Source: Rhodococcus zopfii NBRC 100606 = JCM 9919 (GTDB taxonomy: Bacteria; Actinomycetota; Actinomycetes; Mycobacteriales; Mycobacteriaceae). From it: 64,000 nucleotides of DNA. The stretch's first letter is position 1. Every line of letters begins with the position of its first letter. The stretch lies in NCBI RefSeq assembly GCF_001895025.1, contig NZ_BCXI01000018.1, positions 62,001 to 126,000 of the forward strand. Direction: 5' to 3'. Both the position numbers and the translations under genes were made by a program. The notes below the pieces were generated by a model, which did no database searches, was not told the origin of the DNA, and was given only the letters and a program-made list of their open reading frames with translations. Below are positions 49,184-57,929 of the stretch, in pieces.

Positions 49184-50193
49184 TCACCGTCACCGGGGCC
49201 CACAAGAACTACGGGGATTTCGCGGCGCTCGACAACGTCGACATCGAGATTCCCTCCGGCTCACTGACCGCGCTGCTCGGCCCGTCGGGCTCCGGCAAAT
49301 CGACGCTGCTGCGCTCGATCGCCGGTCTCGAGACCCTCGATGCCGGCACCGTGCACATCGCGGGCAAGGACGTGACCGAGGTGACGCCGCAGAAGCGCGA
49401 CATCGGGTTCGTGTTTCAGCACTACGCGGCGTTCAAGCACATGACGGTGCGTGAGAACGTCGCGTTCGGCCTGAAGATCCGCAAGCGCCCGAAGGCCGAG
49501 ATCGACAAGAAGGTCGGGGAACTGCTCGAGATCGTCGGGCTCGACGGATTCCAGCAGCGGTACCCGGCGCAGCTGTCGGGTGGTCAGCGTCAGCGCATGG
49601 CCCTTGCCCGCGCGCTCGCCGTCGATCCGCAGGTGCTGCTGCTCGACGAGCCGTTCGGTGCGCTCGATGCGAAGGTCCGCGCCGACCTGCGGACGTGGCT
49701 GCGCCGGCTGCACGACGAGGTGCACGTGACGACCGTGCTGGTCACCCACGACCAGGAGGAAGCGCTCGACATCGCCGACCGCATCGCCGTGCTGAACCGC
49801 GGCCGGATCGAGCAGATCGGAACGCCCGAGGATCTTTACGACCGTCCCGACAACGACTTCGTGATGTCGTTCCTCGGCAACGTGTCCAAGCTCAACGGGC
49901 AGCTGGTGCGACCGCACGACATCCGGCTCGGGCGAACCCCCGAACTCGCGGAGGCCCGCACCGAGGGCACCGCCGAGTGGCTCGGGATCACCCGCGCGAC
50001 AGTCGAACGGGTCGTGCACCTCGGATTCGAGGTGCGGGTGGAGTTGCACAACGAGGCCACCGGCGAATCGTTCACCGCGCAGGTCACCCGTGGCGACGCG
50101 CAGGCGCTGGGCCTGCGCGCAGGCGAAACCGTCTACGCCCGCGCCACCCGAGCACCCGCCTTACCGGAAGAGGTCGTCGTGTCCGGTGTCTGA
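49180..50193 (+). CDS. cysA: Sulfate/thiosulfate ABC transporter ATP-binding protein
   Basis: ATPase of the importer (337 aa). Walker [11 protein letters not shown]-loop [11 protein letters not shown], signature [15 protein letters not shown], Walker [12 protein letters not shown] and switch His in [14 protein letters not shown] are all present. The C-terminal 100 residues form the CysA regulatory domain. ATG at 49180 follows AAGAGGAG. Confidence 0.96.
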   Translation: MITVTGAHKNYGDFAALDNVDIEIPSGSLTALLGPSGSGKSTLLRSIAGLETLDAGTVHIAGKDVTEVTPQKRDIGFVFQHYAAFKHMTVRENVAFGLKIRKRPKAEIDKKVGELLEIVGLDGFQQRYPAQLSGGQRQRMALARALAVDPQVLLLDEPFGALDAKVRADLRTWLRRLHDEVHVTTVLVTHDQEEALDIADRIAVLNRGRIEQIGTPEDLYDRPDNDFVMSFLGNVSKLNGQLVRPHDIRLGRTPELAEARTEGTAEWLGITRATVERVVHLGFEVRVELHNEATGESFTAQVTRGDAQALGLRAGETVYARATRAPALPEEVVVSGV

Positions 50194-50195
50194 CG

Positions 50196-50214
50196 CGCGC
50201 CGCCCGCCGGCGCG
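50196..50214. terminator. GC-rich hairpin between convergent cysA and usp
   Basis: CGCGCCG and CGGCGCG form a 7-bp stem with a 5-nt loop, three bases after the cysA stop. No T-run. Confidence 0.4.
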
Positions 50215-50224
50215 GTGATCGTCC

Positions 50225-51076
50225 TCAGACCGCCCGGGCGATCAGGACCGGGCACAGCGCATGATGCAGCAACGACTGGCTGGTGGATCCCAGCACCGCG
50301 GCGGTCATCGGGCTGCGGCCGTGACTGCCGACGACGACCAGTTGCGCCCGCGACGAATGCTCGAGCAGCGCCTCCTCCGGTTTGCCGCGCTCGACACTGT
50401 GCGTGACCTCGACATCGGGGTAGCGGCTCTGCCATCCGGCGAGGCTTTCGCTCACCAGCGCGGTCTGCTGTTTCACGTGGTCGTCCCACTCGATGAACCG
50501 GGAACCCTCTCCGTACGTCAGGGTGGACTGCTCGGTCCAGCTGTGAACCGCAACCAGGGGAGCGCCGACGAACGAGGCGAACTCGAAGGCGTGCTCGATC
50601 GCCTTGTTGCTGAGTTCGCTGCCGTCCACCCCGACGGCGACGGGACGGCCGTTGACGGCTTCGGGGGCCGGCTCGCCCCGCCACGACACGACCGGGCACT
50701 TCGCGTGATTGGACGTGTACACGACGTCGGAGCCGCGGAACATCGACTGCATCTCGCTCGTCGTCAAGTGTCCGAGGACGATCATCCGTGCCGCTCCGGA
50801 CTTCTCGACGAGCACCTTCTGGGGATCGCCGTGTTCGATGCTGCGCTCGATCTCGACTCCGCTCGGTCCGGCCCGGACCGCGGTCTCGGCGGCGTCGAGG
50901 AGTCCTTCGGCGTCGCCGTTTCGGTCCCCGGATCGTCCGTTCGTCTGCACGTGGAGCAGGTGGAGAGGTTCGCCGAACCGTTGCGCGACGGATGCGGCCC
51001 AGCGTGCTGCCCCCAGCGCGCTGGCCGACCCGTCGATGCCCGCCACGATTCCGCGTCCGTTCGATGCTGTGCTCAT
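50225..51076 (-). CDS. Universal stress protein with two USP domains
   Basis: A 283-aa protein with tandem USP domains. The first starts IVAGIDGSASALGAARWAA and the second PVAVGVDGSELSNKAIEHAFEFA. The ATP-binding loop of the second is VVVGSHGRSPMTAAVLGSTSQSLLHHALCPVLI, with the G-x2-G-x9-G(S/T) pattern. The first domain's loop is altered, with LGHLTTSEMQSMFRGSD instead of the standard pattern. The ATG at 51076 follows AAGGAG. It lies downstream of ppk2, so a joint stress role is possible. Confidence 0.92.
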   Translation of the reverse strand: MSTASNGRGIVAGIDGSASALGAARWAASVAQRFGEPLHLLHVQTNGRSGDRNGDAEGLLDAAETAVRAGPSGVEIERSIEHGDPQKVLVEKSGAARMIVLGHLTTSEMQSMFRGSDVVYTSNHAKCPVVSWRGEPAPEAVNGRPVAVGVDGSELSNKAIEHAFEFASFVGAPLVAVHSWTEQSTLTYGEGSRFIEWDDHVKQQTALVSESLAGWQSRYPDVEVTHSVERGKPEEALLEHSSRAQLVVVGSHGRSPMTAAVLGSTSQSLLHHALCPVLIARAV

Positions 51077-51105
51077 GGTGGTGACTCCTTGGCCTCCCAT
51101 TCAGT

Positions 51106-51121
51106 GTGAGCCAGATCTCAC
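51106..51121. promoter_or_regulatory. Inverted repeat GTGAG-N6-CTCAC upstream of usp
   Basis: 16-bp palindrome 29 bp before the usp start on the minus strand. The arms resemble a CRP-type half site but the spacing differs from the TGTGA-N6-TCACA consensus, so the binding protein is unknown. Confidence 0.35.
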
Positions 51122-51154
51122 GATCTTGTCAGCATTCGCGCGGCGGAGGTCCGC

Positions 51155-52045
51155 TCAGTCGCCGACGGCCTCCTTGCCGCGTCGCACGATCTTCGGGTCG
51201 GGATCGAACACCACCTGTGTGTCCTTGTCGTCGTAGTCGAACCGGTTCAGGAAATGCCGCATCGCGTTGATGCGAGCGCGCTTCTTGTCGTTGGACTTGA
51301 TCGTCGTCCACGGCGCGTGGTCGGTGTCGGTACGGCGGAACATCTCTTCCTTCGCCTCGGTGTACCGGTCCCACTTGTCCAGCGACTCGAGGTCCATGCT
51401 CGACAGTTTCCAGCGGCGGACCGGATCGAGCTGGCGGATCGCGAACCGGGTGCGCTGCTCGTTGCGGGTCACCGAGAACCAGAACTTGGTCAGGGAGATC
51501 CCGGCGTCGACGACGAGCTGCTCGAACAGCGGCACATGCGTCATGAACCGCTCGTACTCGGCGTCGGTGCAGAAACCCATGACGCGTTCCACGCCGGCGC
51601 GGTTGTACCAGGACCGGTCGAACATCACCAGCTCACCGGCGGTGGGGAAGTGCTCGATGTAACGCTGCAGATACCACTGGCCGCTCTCGCGGTCGGACGG
51701 TTTGCTCAGCGCGACCACCCGGGCGTGCCGGACGTTGATGTACTCCTGGAAGCGTTTGATCGTCCCGCCCTTGCCTGCGGCGTCGCGACCTTCGAACACG
51801 ATGATGTGCTTGGAACCGTTCTCCAGCGACCATGCCTGGAACTTCAGCAGCTCGATCTGCAGCAGATACTTCTCGACCTCGTACATGGCCCGGTCCATGC
51901 GGTCTTCGTACGGGTAGTTCTCCCGCCAGGTGTCGACGGCACGGCCGTCGATGTCGATGAGGTCGGGGTCTTCGCCGCGGTCGTCGCGCACGGAGAATCC
52001 CTCGGTGCGCAGCCGGTCGATGTAGTGGCGCAGTTCGCTCTGCAC
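51155..52045 (-). CDS. ppk2: Polyphosphate kinase 2
   Basis: PPK2-family kinase (296 aa) that uses polyphosphate to phosphorylate nucleotides. Walker A is in VFEGRDAAGKGGTIKRF (residues 83-99) and Walker B in MFDRSWYNRAGVERVMGFC (about 141-159), with the lid Arg region DPVRRWKLSSMDLESLDKWDRY after. A single-domain PPK2. The GTG at 52045 follows CCAGGAG on the minus strand. ppk1 is also in the window, so both polyphosphate enzymes are present. Confidence 0.95.
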   Translation of the reverse strand: MQSELRHYIDRLRTEGFSVRDDRGEDPDLIDIDGRAVDTWRENYPYEDRMDRAMYEVEKYLLQIELLKFQAWSLENGSKHIIVFEGRDAAGKGGTIKRFQEYINVRHARVVALSKPSDRESGQWYLQRYIEHFPTAGELVMFDRSWYNRAGVERVMGFCTDAEYERFMTHVPLFEQLVVDAGISLTKFWFSVTRNEQRTRFAIRQLDPVRRWKLSSMDLESLDKWDRYTEAKEEMFRRTDTDHAPWTTIKSNDKKRARINAMRHFLNRFDYDDKDTQVVFDPDPKIVRRGKEAVGD

Positions 52046-52141
52046 GGGATTCTCCTGGTTCTGGGGCCCAACGGGGGAAGTAGGCGTCCGTTGTATCGGC
52101 TGCGGATGAACCAGAGTAGAACGGCACGCGGCCGGAAGTGC

Positions 52142-52891
52142 TCAGGCGCTGCGCAGGACCCCGGTGGAGTCGGCAAGCGCATCGAGGCACCGGCGCTCGA
52201 CGACGCGGCCGACCGCGTCGCCGGCAGCGAGGGGGGTGGCGATCCGGATGTCGGGGAAGGCGGATTGCGCAGCGTCGCACGCCCGGTCCCACAGCAGACC
52301 GGGAGCGAGCAGCCACGGCGCGACGACGAGCCGGCGGGCGCCGGCCTCCCGAAGCGCGGTGAGCGCGCCGACGACATCGGGGGTGGAGGTCGCGAAGCAC
52401 GCTCGCACGTGGGTCCACGAGGTGCCGGCGAGCAGTCGTGGTGCGACGGCGGCGGTCGCAGCGTCGGCGCCGGCCCGTCGTGAACCGACCGCGCACATTG
52501 CGATTCCGACGGACGGGTCGAGGCGCGAGACGCCGGTGGCGGCCACCGCGTTCCGTGCCGCCGCGACCAGCAGCCGGTCGGGACCGAGGACGTCGGTGCG
52601 GACCAGCTCGAGGTGCGGATGCCGGACGTGGGCCTCGGCGAGGATGCCGGGCAGATCCACGCGGGCGTGGAATGCGCTGCCCAGCAACAGCGGAACGACG
52701 ACCACCCGGTGATGGCCCTCGGCGGCGACGGCGTCGACGGCCTGCCGCACCGAGGGCGCGTTCAGGTCGAGGAATGCCAGGCGTACGTCCCAGTCCGGTC
52801 GTCGCGCCCGCAACGCCGTGAGCGCGGCAGCCATGGCCTGCGCGGCGCGCGGGTCGCGGCTGCCGTGCGCGACGGCGATCACCGGGATCAT
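52142..52891 (-). CDS. Sirohydrochlorin chelatase (CbiX/SirB-like)
   Basis: A 249-aa class II chelatase with two related halves. IAVAHGSRDPRAAQAM holds the metal-binding His of the AHGS motif, and VVVVPLLLGSAFHARVDLP holds the second His. It inserts Fe2+ into sirohydrochlorin to make siroheme, which NirA in the same operon needs. The ATG overlaps the cysN stop (ATGA). The mycobacterial sulfite-reductase cluster has a similar ferrochelatase-like gene nearby. Cobalt specificity cannot be excluded. Confidence 0.88.
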   Translation of the reverse strand: MIPVIAVAHGSRDPRAAQAMAAALTALRARRPDWDVRLAFLDLNAPSVRQAVDAVAAEGHHRVVVVPLLLGSAFHARVDLPGILAEAHVRHPHLELVRTDVLGPDRLLVAAARNAVAATGVSRLDPSVGIAMCAVGSRRAGADAATAAVAPRLLAGTSWTHVRACFATSTPDVVGALTALREAGARRLVVAPWLLAPGLLWDRACDAAQSAFPDIRIATPLAAGDAVGRVVERRCLDALADSTGVLRSA

Positions 52892-54195
52892 GCCGGGACG
52901 TGGTCCCCGAGCTCGATCTGAGCCAGCCCGTTGCCGACCAGGCCGGCGGCGAGCGTGTTCCCACCCGCCGGATCGATGAGCAGGAAGCTGCCGGTGCGGC
53001 GGTTCACGGTGTAGTCGTCGGCCGGGATCGGCTCCGCCACCCGCAGTGAGATGCGGGCGATCTCGTTGAGCTCCAACGTTTCCGGATTGGGAATCGACGT
53101 CAGGTTCTGCTCGTCGAAACGTTCCTCGAGTGTCCCGACGATGGCCTGGGTCGTGCGGGTGCCGTGCTTGAGCAGCAGCCGGGCGCCGGGGCGCAGCGGC
53201 TTCTCGGCGAGCCAGCAGACGGTCGCCTCGAACTCGCCGATCGGCTCGGGTGCCCCCTCCGGGGTGGCGATGAGGTCACCGCGGGAGACGTCGACGTCGT
53301 CGGCGAGGATCAGGGTGACCGACCGGCCCGCATGCGCGACGTCGAGCTCGCCGTCCGCGGTGTCGATGCGCTCGACGGTGGTGCGGATACCCGACGGCAG
53401 GACGACGACCTCGTCGCCGGGACGGACCGAGCCGGACGCGATCTGCCCGGCATAGCCGCGGTAGTCCGGGTACTCGGCGGTGCGGGGGCGGATCACGTAC
53501 TGGACCGCGAAGCGCAGACCGGACTCGTGACGGCCGTGCACGTCGGCGTCGACGGGGACCGACTCGAGGTGCTCGATGAGCGTCGGACCGTCGTAGTACG
53601 GGGTGCTCTCCGAGCGGGTCGCGACGTTGTCGCCGTGCAGGGCGGAAACCGGGATCTCCTGCACGTCCTCGGGAGCCCAGCCCAGCGACGAGGTCAGCTC
53701 GCTGAATTCGCCGGAGATCTGTGCGAACACCGCCGCCGGATCCTCGACGAGGTCGATCTTGTTCACCGCGAGCACCAGCCTCGGCACACCGAGCAGCGCG
53801 AGGACGGCGGCGTGCTTGCGGGTCTGCGAAATCACGCCCTTGCGGGCGTCGACGAGCAACACCACGAGCTGCGCGGTGGACGCGCCGGAGACCGTGTTGC
53901 GGGTGTACTGCACGTGGCCCGGGGTGTCGGCGAGCACGAAGCTACGCTTCGGGGTCGCGAAGTACCGGTAGGCGACGTCGATGGTGATGCCCTGTTCGCG
54001 TTCGGCGCGCAGGCCGTCGACGAGCAGCGACAGGTCGGGGGTGTCGAGACCCTTGTCGACCGAGGCGCGGGTGACCGCGTCGATCTGGTCGGCCAGGACG
54101 GATTTGGTGTCGTACAGAAGGCGGCCCACCAGGGTGGACTTGCCGTCGTCGACGCTGCCCGCAGTTGCGAGGCGCAGGAGCTGTGACGCGCTCAT
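52888..54195 (-). CDS. cysN: Sulfate adenylyltransferase subunit 1 (GTPase)
   Basis: GTPase subunit (435 aa) that drives ATP sulfurylase. P-loop GSVDDGKSTL (residues 13-22), AEREQGITIDVAYRYF (switch I), DTPGHVQYTRN (switch II) and VNKIDLVE (G4) are present. The EF-Tu-like domain 2 region follows. There is no fused C-terminal APS kinase (CysC) domain, unlike the CysNC fusion of M. tuberculosis. APS is therefore most likely used directly by CysH. The ATG at 54195 lies 2 nt after the second mini-ORF stop (TGATCATG). Confidence 0.95.
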   Translation of the reverse strand: MSASQLLRLATAGSVDDGKSTLVGRLLYDTKSVLADQIDAVTRASVDKGLDTPDLSLLVDGLRAEREQGITIDVAYRYFATPKRSFVLADTPGHVQYTRNTVSGASTAQLVVLLVDARKGVISQTRKHAAVLALLGVPRLVLAVNKIDLVEDPAAVFAQISGEFSELTSSLGWAPEDVQEIPVSALHGDNVATRSESTPYYDGPTLIEHLESVPVDADVHGRHESGLRFAVQYVIRPRTAEYPDYRGYAGQIASGSVRPGDEVVVLPSGIRTTVERIDTADGELDVAHAGRSVTLILADDVDVSRGDLIATPEGAPEPIGEFEATVCWLAEKPLRPGARLLLKHGTRTTQAIVGTLEERFDEQNLTSIPNPETLELNEIARISLRVAEPIPADDYTVNRRTGSFLLIDPAGGNTLAAGLVGNGLAQIELGDHVPA

Positions 54196-54197
54196 GA

Positions 54198-54305
54198 TCA
54201 GAAGTAGCCCTCTCGCTTGCGGTCTTCCATGGCCGCTTCGGAAACTCGGTCGTTGCTCGCCCTGGGTCGAGCATTGTGCGTCGCGCTCGGTCGGGTGACC
54301 CGCAT
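54198..54305 (-). CDS. Second 35-aa repeat mini-ORF between cysD and cysN
   Basis: ATG overlaps the stop of the first mini-ORF (TGATG); the frame runs 35 codons from MRVTRPSATHN to the CysD-like end EAAMEDRKREGYF, then TGA. The cysN ATG follows 2 nt later. Compared with the cysD tail, codon changes in the shared MEDRKREGYF are synonymous (CGC to CGA, GAA to GAG). Function is unknown; translational coupling is the simplest reading. Confidence 0.45.
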   Translation of the reverse strand: MRVTRPSATHNARPRASNDRVSEAAMEDRKREGYF

Positions 54306-54412
54306 CAGAAGTAGCCTTCGCGCTTGCGGTCCTCCATGGCCGCTTCGGAAACTCGGTCGTTGCTCGCCCCGGGTCGAGCATTGTGCGTTGCGCTCGGTCG
54401 GGTGACCCGCAT
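54305..54412 (-). CDS. First 35-aa repeat mini-ORF between cysD and cysN
   Basis: ATG overlaps the cysD TGA (TGATG). The frame has 35 codons ending SNDRVSEAAMEDRKREGYF and stops at a second TGATG. GAAGG lies 9 nt before the ATG inside the cysD codons and can act as Shine-Dalgarno. The only change in the shared MEDRKREGYF segment relative to cysD is synonymous (GAA to GAG). Confidence 0.45.
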   Translation of the reverse strand: MRVTRPSATHNARPGASNDRVSEAAMEDRKREGYF

Positions 54413-55356
54413 CAGAAGTAGCCTTCGCGCTTGCGGTCTTCCATGGCCGCTTCGGAAACTCGGTCGTCGCCGCGGGTGGCGCCGCGCTCGGTCAATCGTG
54501 ACGCGGCGACCTCGGCGAGGATGTCCTCGTTGGTGGCGGCCTCGGACAGGATCGCGCCGGTGGTGGACCCGTCGCCGACGGTGCGGTACCGCACCGAACG
54601 GGTCGCGAGTTCCTCGCCGTCGGCGGGACCGCCCCACACGCCGGGGGTCATCCACATGCCGTCGCGCCGGTACACCGGACGCTGGTGTGCGTAGTAGATG
54701 CTCGCGAGTTCGACGTCGTCGCGGGCGATGTACCGCCAGATGTCGAGTTCGGTGAAGTTGCTGAGCGGGAACACCCGGACATGCTCGCCCGGGGCGTGCT
54801 TGCCGTTGTACAGGTTCCACAGCTCGGGGCGCTGGCGCTTGGGGTCCCACTGGCCGAACGCGTTGCGCAGCGAGAAGATCCGCTCCTTGGCGCGGGCGCG
54901 TTCCTCGTCGCGGCGACCGCCGCCGAACACCGCGTCGAAGCGGTTCTCGCCGATGGCGTCGAGCAACGGAACGGTCTGGAGCGGGTTGCGGATGCCGTCG
55001 GGACGTTCGGTGAGGCGACCGTCGGCGAGGTAGTCCTCGACCTTCGCGACATGCAGGCGCAAACCGTATTTCTCGACGACATGGTCGCGGAACGCCAGAA
55101 CCTCGGGCAGATTGTGCCCGGTGTCGACGTGCAGCAGCGCGAACGGCAGCGGCGCGGGCCAGAAGGCCTTGAGTGCCAGGTGGAGCAGAACCGTGGAGTC
55201 CTTGCCGCCCGAGAACAGGATCACCGGACGTTCGAATTCGCCGGCGACCTCGCGGAAGACGTGGATCGCCTCCGACTCGAGCGCGTCGAGAGTGTCGAAC
55301 TTGTTGCCGTCCAACCTGATTCGGGATTCCGGAAGGTTCGTATCGGTGAGTGTCAT
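54412..55356 (-). CDS. cysD: Sulfate adenylyltransferase subunit 2
   Basis: ATP sulfurylase catalytic subunit (314 aa). PP-loop FSGGKDST at residues 48-55, LLHVDTGHNLPEVLAFRDH, FGGGRRDEERARAKERIFSLRN and FTELDIWRYIARDDVELASIYYAHQRPVY are diagnostic. The C-terminal EAAMEDRKREGYF is the family end. ATG at 55356 overlaps the cysH stop (ATGA). Its last codons are duplicated downstream. Confidence 0.97.
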   Translation of the reverse strand: MTLTDTNLPESRIRLDGNKFDTLDALESEAIHVFREVAGEFERPVILFSGGKDSTVLLHLALKAFWPAPLPFALLHVDTGHNLPEVLAFRDHVVEKYGLRLHVAKVEDYLADGRLTERPDGIRNPLQTVPLLDAIGENRFDAVFGGGRRDEERARAKERIFSLRNAFGQWDPKRQRPELWNLYNGKHAPGEHVRVFPLSNFTELDIWRYIARDDVELASIYYAHQRPVYRRDGMWMTPGVWGGPADGEELATRSVRYRTVGDGSTTGAILSEAATNEDILAEVAASRLTERGATRGDDRVSEAAMEDRKREGYF

Positions 55357-56081
55357 GAGGAGTGCAACCCGCATTCGGTCTTGGCTCGGCCGGCCCACCG
55401 TCCGCTGCGCGGATCGGCTCCGGGAAGTGGTTTGACGGTGCAGGGGGCGCATCCGATGGACGGATAGCCCTCGTCGACCAGGGGATTGACGAGAATCCCG
55501 TGTTCGTCGATGTAGTCCTGCATGTCCTCGTCCGACCACGCGGCGATCGGATTGATCTTCACCAGTCCGAATGCCTCGTCGAACGAGACGAGCGGCGCGT
55601 TGGCCCGTGTCGGGGCTTCGACCCGGCGGATGCCGGTGACCCACGCGCGGTAACCCTTCAGGGTTTCGGTCAGCGGCACGACCTTCCGCAACCGGCAGCA
55701 CTCGTTCGGATCGCGTGAGAACAGATCCTTGCCGAGCAACTCGTCCTGCTCGGCTACCGAGTGGGCCGCCTTCGCCTCGACGAGGTTCGCTCCGTACACC
55801 TGGGCGACCGCGTCCCGGGTGCCGAGCGTCTCGGCGAAGTGGTAACCGGTGTCGAGGAAGAGCACGTCCACGCCCGGCCGCACCTGCGTGGCGAGATGCA
55901 CGAGCACCCCGTCCTGCATGTTCGACGCGACGATGTAGCCGCTGCGCTCGCCGCTCACTGCGGAACCGAAGGTCTCCTCGGTCCATTGCAGCAACTCCAG
56001 TGCCGAGGCGCCTTCGAGCCTTGCCGCCCCCTGCGCGGCGAGATCTCGAAGGTCCTCGGTGGTCTCTGTGGTGATGGTCAT
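55353..56081 (-). CDS. cysH: Adenylylsulfate (APS) reductase
   Basis: Assimilatory APS reductase (242 aa). The [4Fe-4S] ligands are Cys128 and Cys129 in NECCRLRKV and Cys211/Cys214 in IGCAPCTVKPLPGADPRSGRW, which marks the APS- rather than PAPS-using group. The catalytic Cys237 is in ECGLH. The ATG at 56081 overlaps the nirA stop. Thioredoxin or a similar thiol donor is needed for turnover. Confidence 0.96.
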   Translation of the reverse strand: MTITTETTEDLRDLAAQGAARLEGASALELLQWTEETFGSAVSGERSGYIVASNMQDGVLVHLATQVRPGVDVLFLDTGYHFAETLGTRDAVAQVYGANLVEAKAAHSVAEQDELLGKDLFSRDPNECCRLRKVVPLTETLKGYRAWVTGIRRVEAPTRANAPLVSFDEAFGLVKINPIAAWSDEDMQDYIDEHGILVNPLVDEGYPSIGCAPCTVKPLPGADPRSGRWAGRAKTECGLHSS

Positions 56082-57799
56082 CGGAGGTCCGCCTCTTCTG
56101 CGCGCACGGCCCACTGGGCGAACCGCTCGCCCTCGGTCCGGTGCTTGACGAAATTGCGCACTACACGCTCGATGTAGTCGCCGAGTTCGGTGCTGTTCAC
56201 CTTGTGCTGGCGCAGTTTCCGGCCGAAACCGCTGTCGAGGCCGAGGCTGCCGCCGAGGTGTACCTGGTACCCCTCGACCTGGTTGCCCTCGCCGTCGTCG
56301 ACGAGCTGACCCTTGAATCCGATGTCCGCGATCTGCGACCGGCCGCACGAGTTGGGGCAGCCGTTGATGTTGATGGTGATCGGGACGTCGAGCTGTGCGT
56401 TGATGTCCGTCAACCGCTCCTCGAGCTCGGGTGCGAGCACCTGGGAGCGCTTGCGGGTCTCGACGAACGACAGTTTGCAGAACTCGATGCCGCTGCACGC
56501 CAGCAGGTTCCGGCGCCACGCGGACGGCCGGGCTTGCAGGCCGAGAGGTTCGAGTTCGGCGATCAGTTCCTCGACCTTGTCGTCGGCGACGTCGAGGACG
56601 ATCAGCTTCTGGTACGGCGTGAAACGGATCCGGTCCGAACCGATCCGCTCGACCGCGTCGGCGACCTTCGTCAGGATGGTGCCGGACACGCGGCCCGCGA
56701 TGGGGGAGAACCCGACGGCATTGAGGCCGTTGCGCAGCTTCTGTACACCGACGTGATCGATGGGACGCGCCGGTTGCTCCGGGGCGGGACCGTCGATCAG
56801 CGGACGCTTCAGGTATTCCTGTTCGAGAACCTCACGGAATTTCTCGATGCCCCAGTCCTTGATGAGGAACTTCAGGCGGGCCTTGGAGCGCAGGCGGCGG
56901 TAGCCGTAGTCGCGGAACACTGCGACCACGCCTTCCCACACGTCCGGAACCTCGTCGAGCGAGATCCAGGCACCGACCCGCTGCGCGAGCATCGGATTCG
57001 TGGACAGTCCGCCACCGACCCACAGGTCGAAGCCGGGACCGTGCTCGGGGTGGTTCACGCCGACGAAGGCGACGTCGTTGATCTCGTGCACGACGTCCTG
57101 CTGACCGGAGATCGCCGTCTTGAACTTGCGGGGCAGGTTCGAGTACTGCGGGTCGCCGATGTAGCGACGGACGATCTCGTCGATCGCGGGGGTGCCGTCG
57201 ACGATCTCGTCGAGCGACTCGCCGGCGAGCGGGGACCCGAGCACCACACGCGGGCAGTCGCCGCACGCCTCGGTGGTCTTCAGGCCCACCGACTCGAGGC
57301 GACGCCAGATCTCGGGAACGTTCTCGACCTCGATCCAGTGGTACTGGACGTTCTGCCGGTCGGACAGGTCGGCGGTGTCGCGTCCGAATTCGGTGGAGAT
57401 GCCGCCGATGGTGCGCACCTGCTCGACGTTCAGCGCGCCGCCGTCGCAGCGCACCCGCATCATGAAGTACTTCGCCTCGAGCAGATCGAGGTTCTCGTCA
57501 CCGGTGTAGGTGCCGTCGTAGCCCTGCTCGCGCTGGGTGTACAAACCCCACCAGCGGAACCGGCCGCGCAGGTCGGACTTGTCGATGCTGTCGAAACCCT
57601 GGTGCGCGTAGATGTCCTCGATGCGGCGGCGCACGTTGAGCGGGTTGTCGTCCTTCTTCGCCTGCTCGTTGGCGTTGAGGGGCTCGCGGTAACCGAGAGC
57701 CCACTGGCCTTCGGCGCGGCGTTTGGCCGGCCGTGCCGCCCGCGGCCGTATGGGCGCGGCGGGTTCTCCCGCGGGGGAGACGTCGGTGGTCGACGACAT
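56078..57799 (-). CDS. nirA: Ferredoxin-dependent assimilatory sulfite reductase
   Basis: Siroheme/[4Fe-4S] sulfite reductase (573 aa), named nirA/sirA in mycobacteria. The cluster ligands are in LLACSGIEFCKLSFVETRKR and NINGCPNSCGRSQIADIG. TTEACGDCPRVVLGSP and NVQYHWIEVENVPEIW are other conserved blocks. The ATG at 57799 is chosen because CCCAGGAG precedes it and upstream in-frame codons are leader DNA. That Shine-Dalgarno lies in a small self-complementary element (CAGGAGTTCCTG). A Cys-rich leader ORF lies 131 bp upstream. First gene of nirA-cysH-cysD-cysN-chelatase. Confidence 0.95.
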   Translation of the reverse strand: MSSTTDVSPAGEPAAPIRPRAARPAKRRAEGQWALGYREPLNANEQAKKDDNPLNVRRRIEDIYAHQGFDSIDKSDLRGRFRWWGLYTQREQGYDGTYTGDENLDLLEAKYFMMRVRCDGGALNVEQVRTIGGISTEFGRDTADLSDRQNVQYHWIEVENVPEIWRRLESVGLKTTEACGDCPRVVLGSPLAGESLDEIVDGTPAIDEIVRRYIGDPQYSNLPRKFKTAISGQQDVVHEINDVAFVGVNHPEHGPGFDLWVGGGLSTNPMLAQRVGAWISLDEVPDVWEGVVAVFRDYGYRRLRSKARLKFLIKDWGIEKFREVLEQEYLKRPLIDGPAPEQPARPIDHVGVQKLRNGLNAVGFSPIAGRVSGTILTKVADAVERIGSDRIRFTPYQKLIVLDVADDKVEELIAELEPLGLQARPSAWRRNLLACSGIEFCKLSFVETRKRSQVLAPELEERLTDINAQLDVPITININGCPNSCGRSQIADIGFKGQLVDDGEGNQVEGYQVHLGGSLGLDSGFGRKLRQHKVNSTELGDYIERVVRNFVKHRTEGERFAQWAVRAEEADLR

Positions 57800-57929
57800 G
57801 CAGGAACTCCTGGGATTTGCGATGGACCGGGTCGGGAGCGTCGAGATGGGCTGAATCCGCGCAGACATGCCTCGACCCGGCGGTTCTGAGGGGTTTGCCG
57901 GGATGGTGCCGGCCGGCGACAGTGAGTGA

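Larger units (their letters stand above)
54197..54467 (-). repeat. 107-bp tandem repeat, two full copies plus a partial copy formed by the cysD 3' end
   Basis: Copies begin ATCAGAAGTAG at 54197, 54304 and 54411 on the plus strand, exactly 107 bp apart. The third copy runs 57 bp and is the genuine end of cysD. Copies differ by a few substitutions, so this is not an assembly stutter. Each full copy carries the cysD-tail codons (MEDRKREGYF) and a 50-bp spacer. Confidence 0.95.

Noticed and set aside
51104-51121. CRP/GlxR binding site upstream of usp
   Set aside because: The arms fit half sites but the spacing is two bases too long for TGTGA-N6-TCACA; listed only as an inverted repeat.
54217-54405. 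Plus-strand 60-codon frames in the cysD-cysN repeat
   Set aside because: They arise because the repeat unit lacks stops in that frame; the minus-strand frame has the stop-start structure and the cysD homology.
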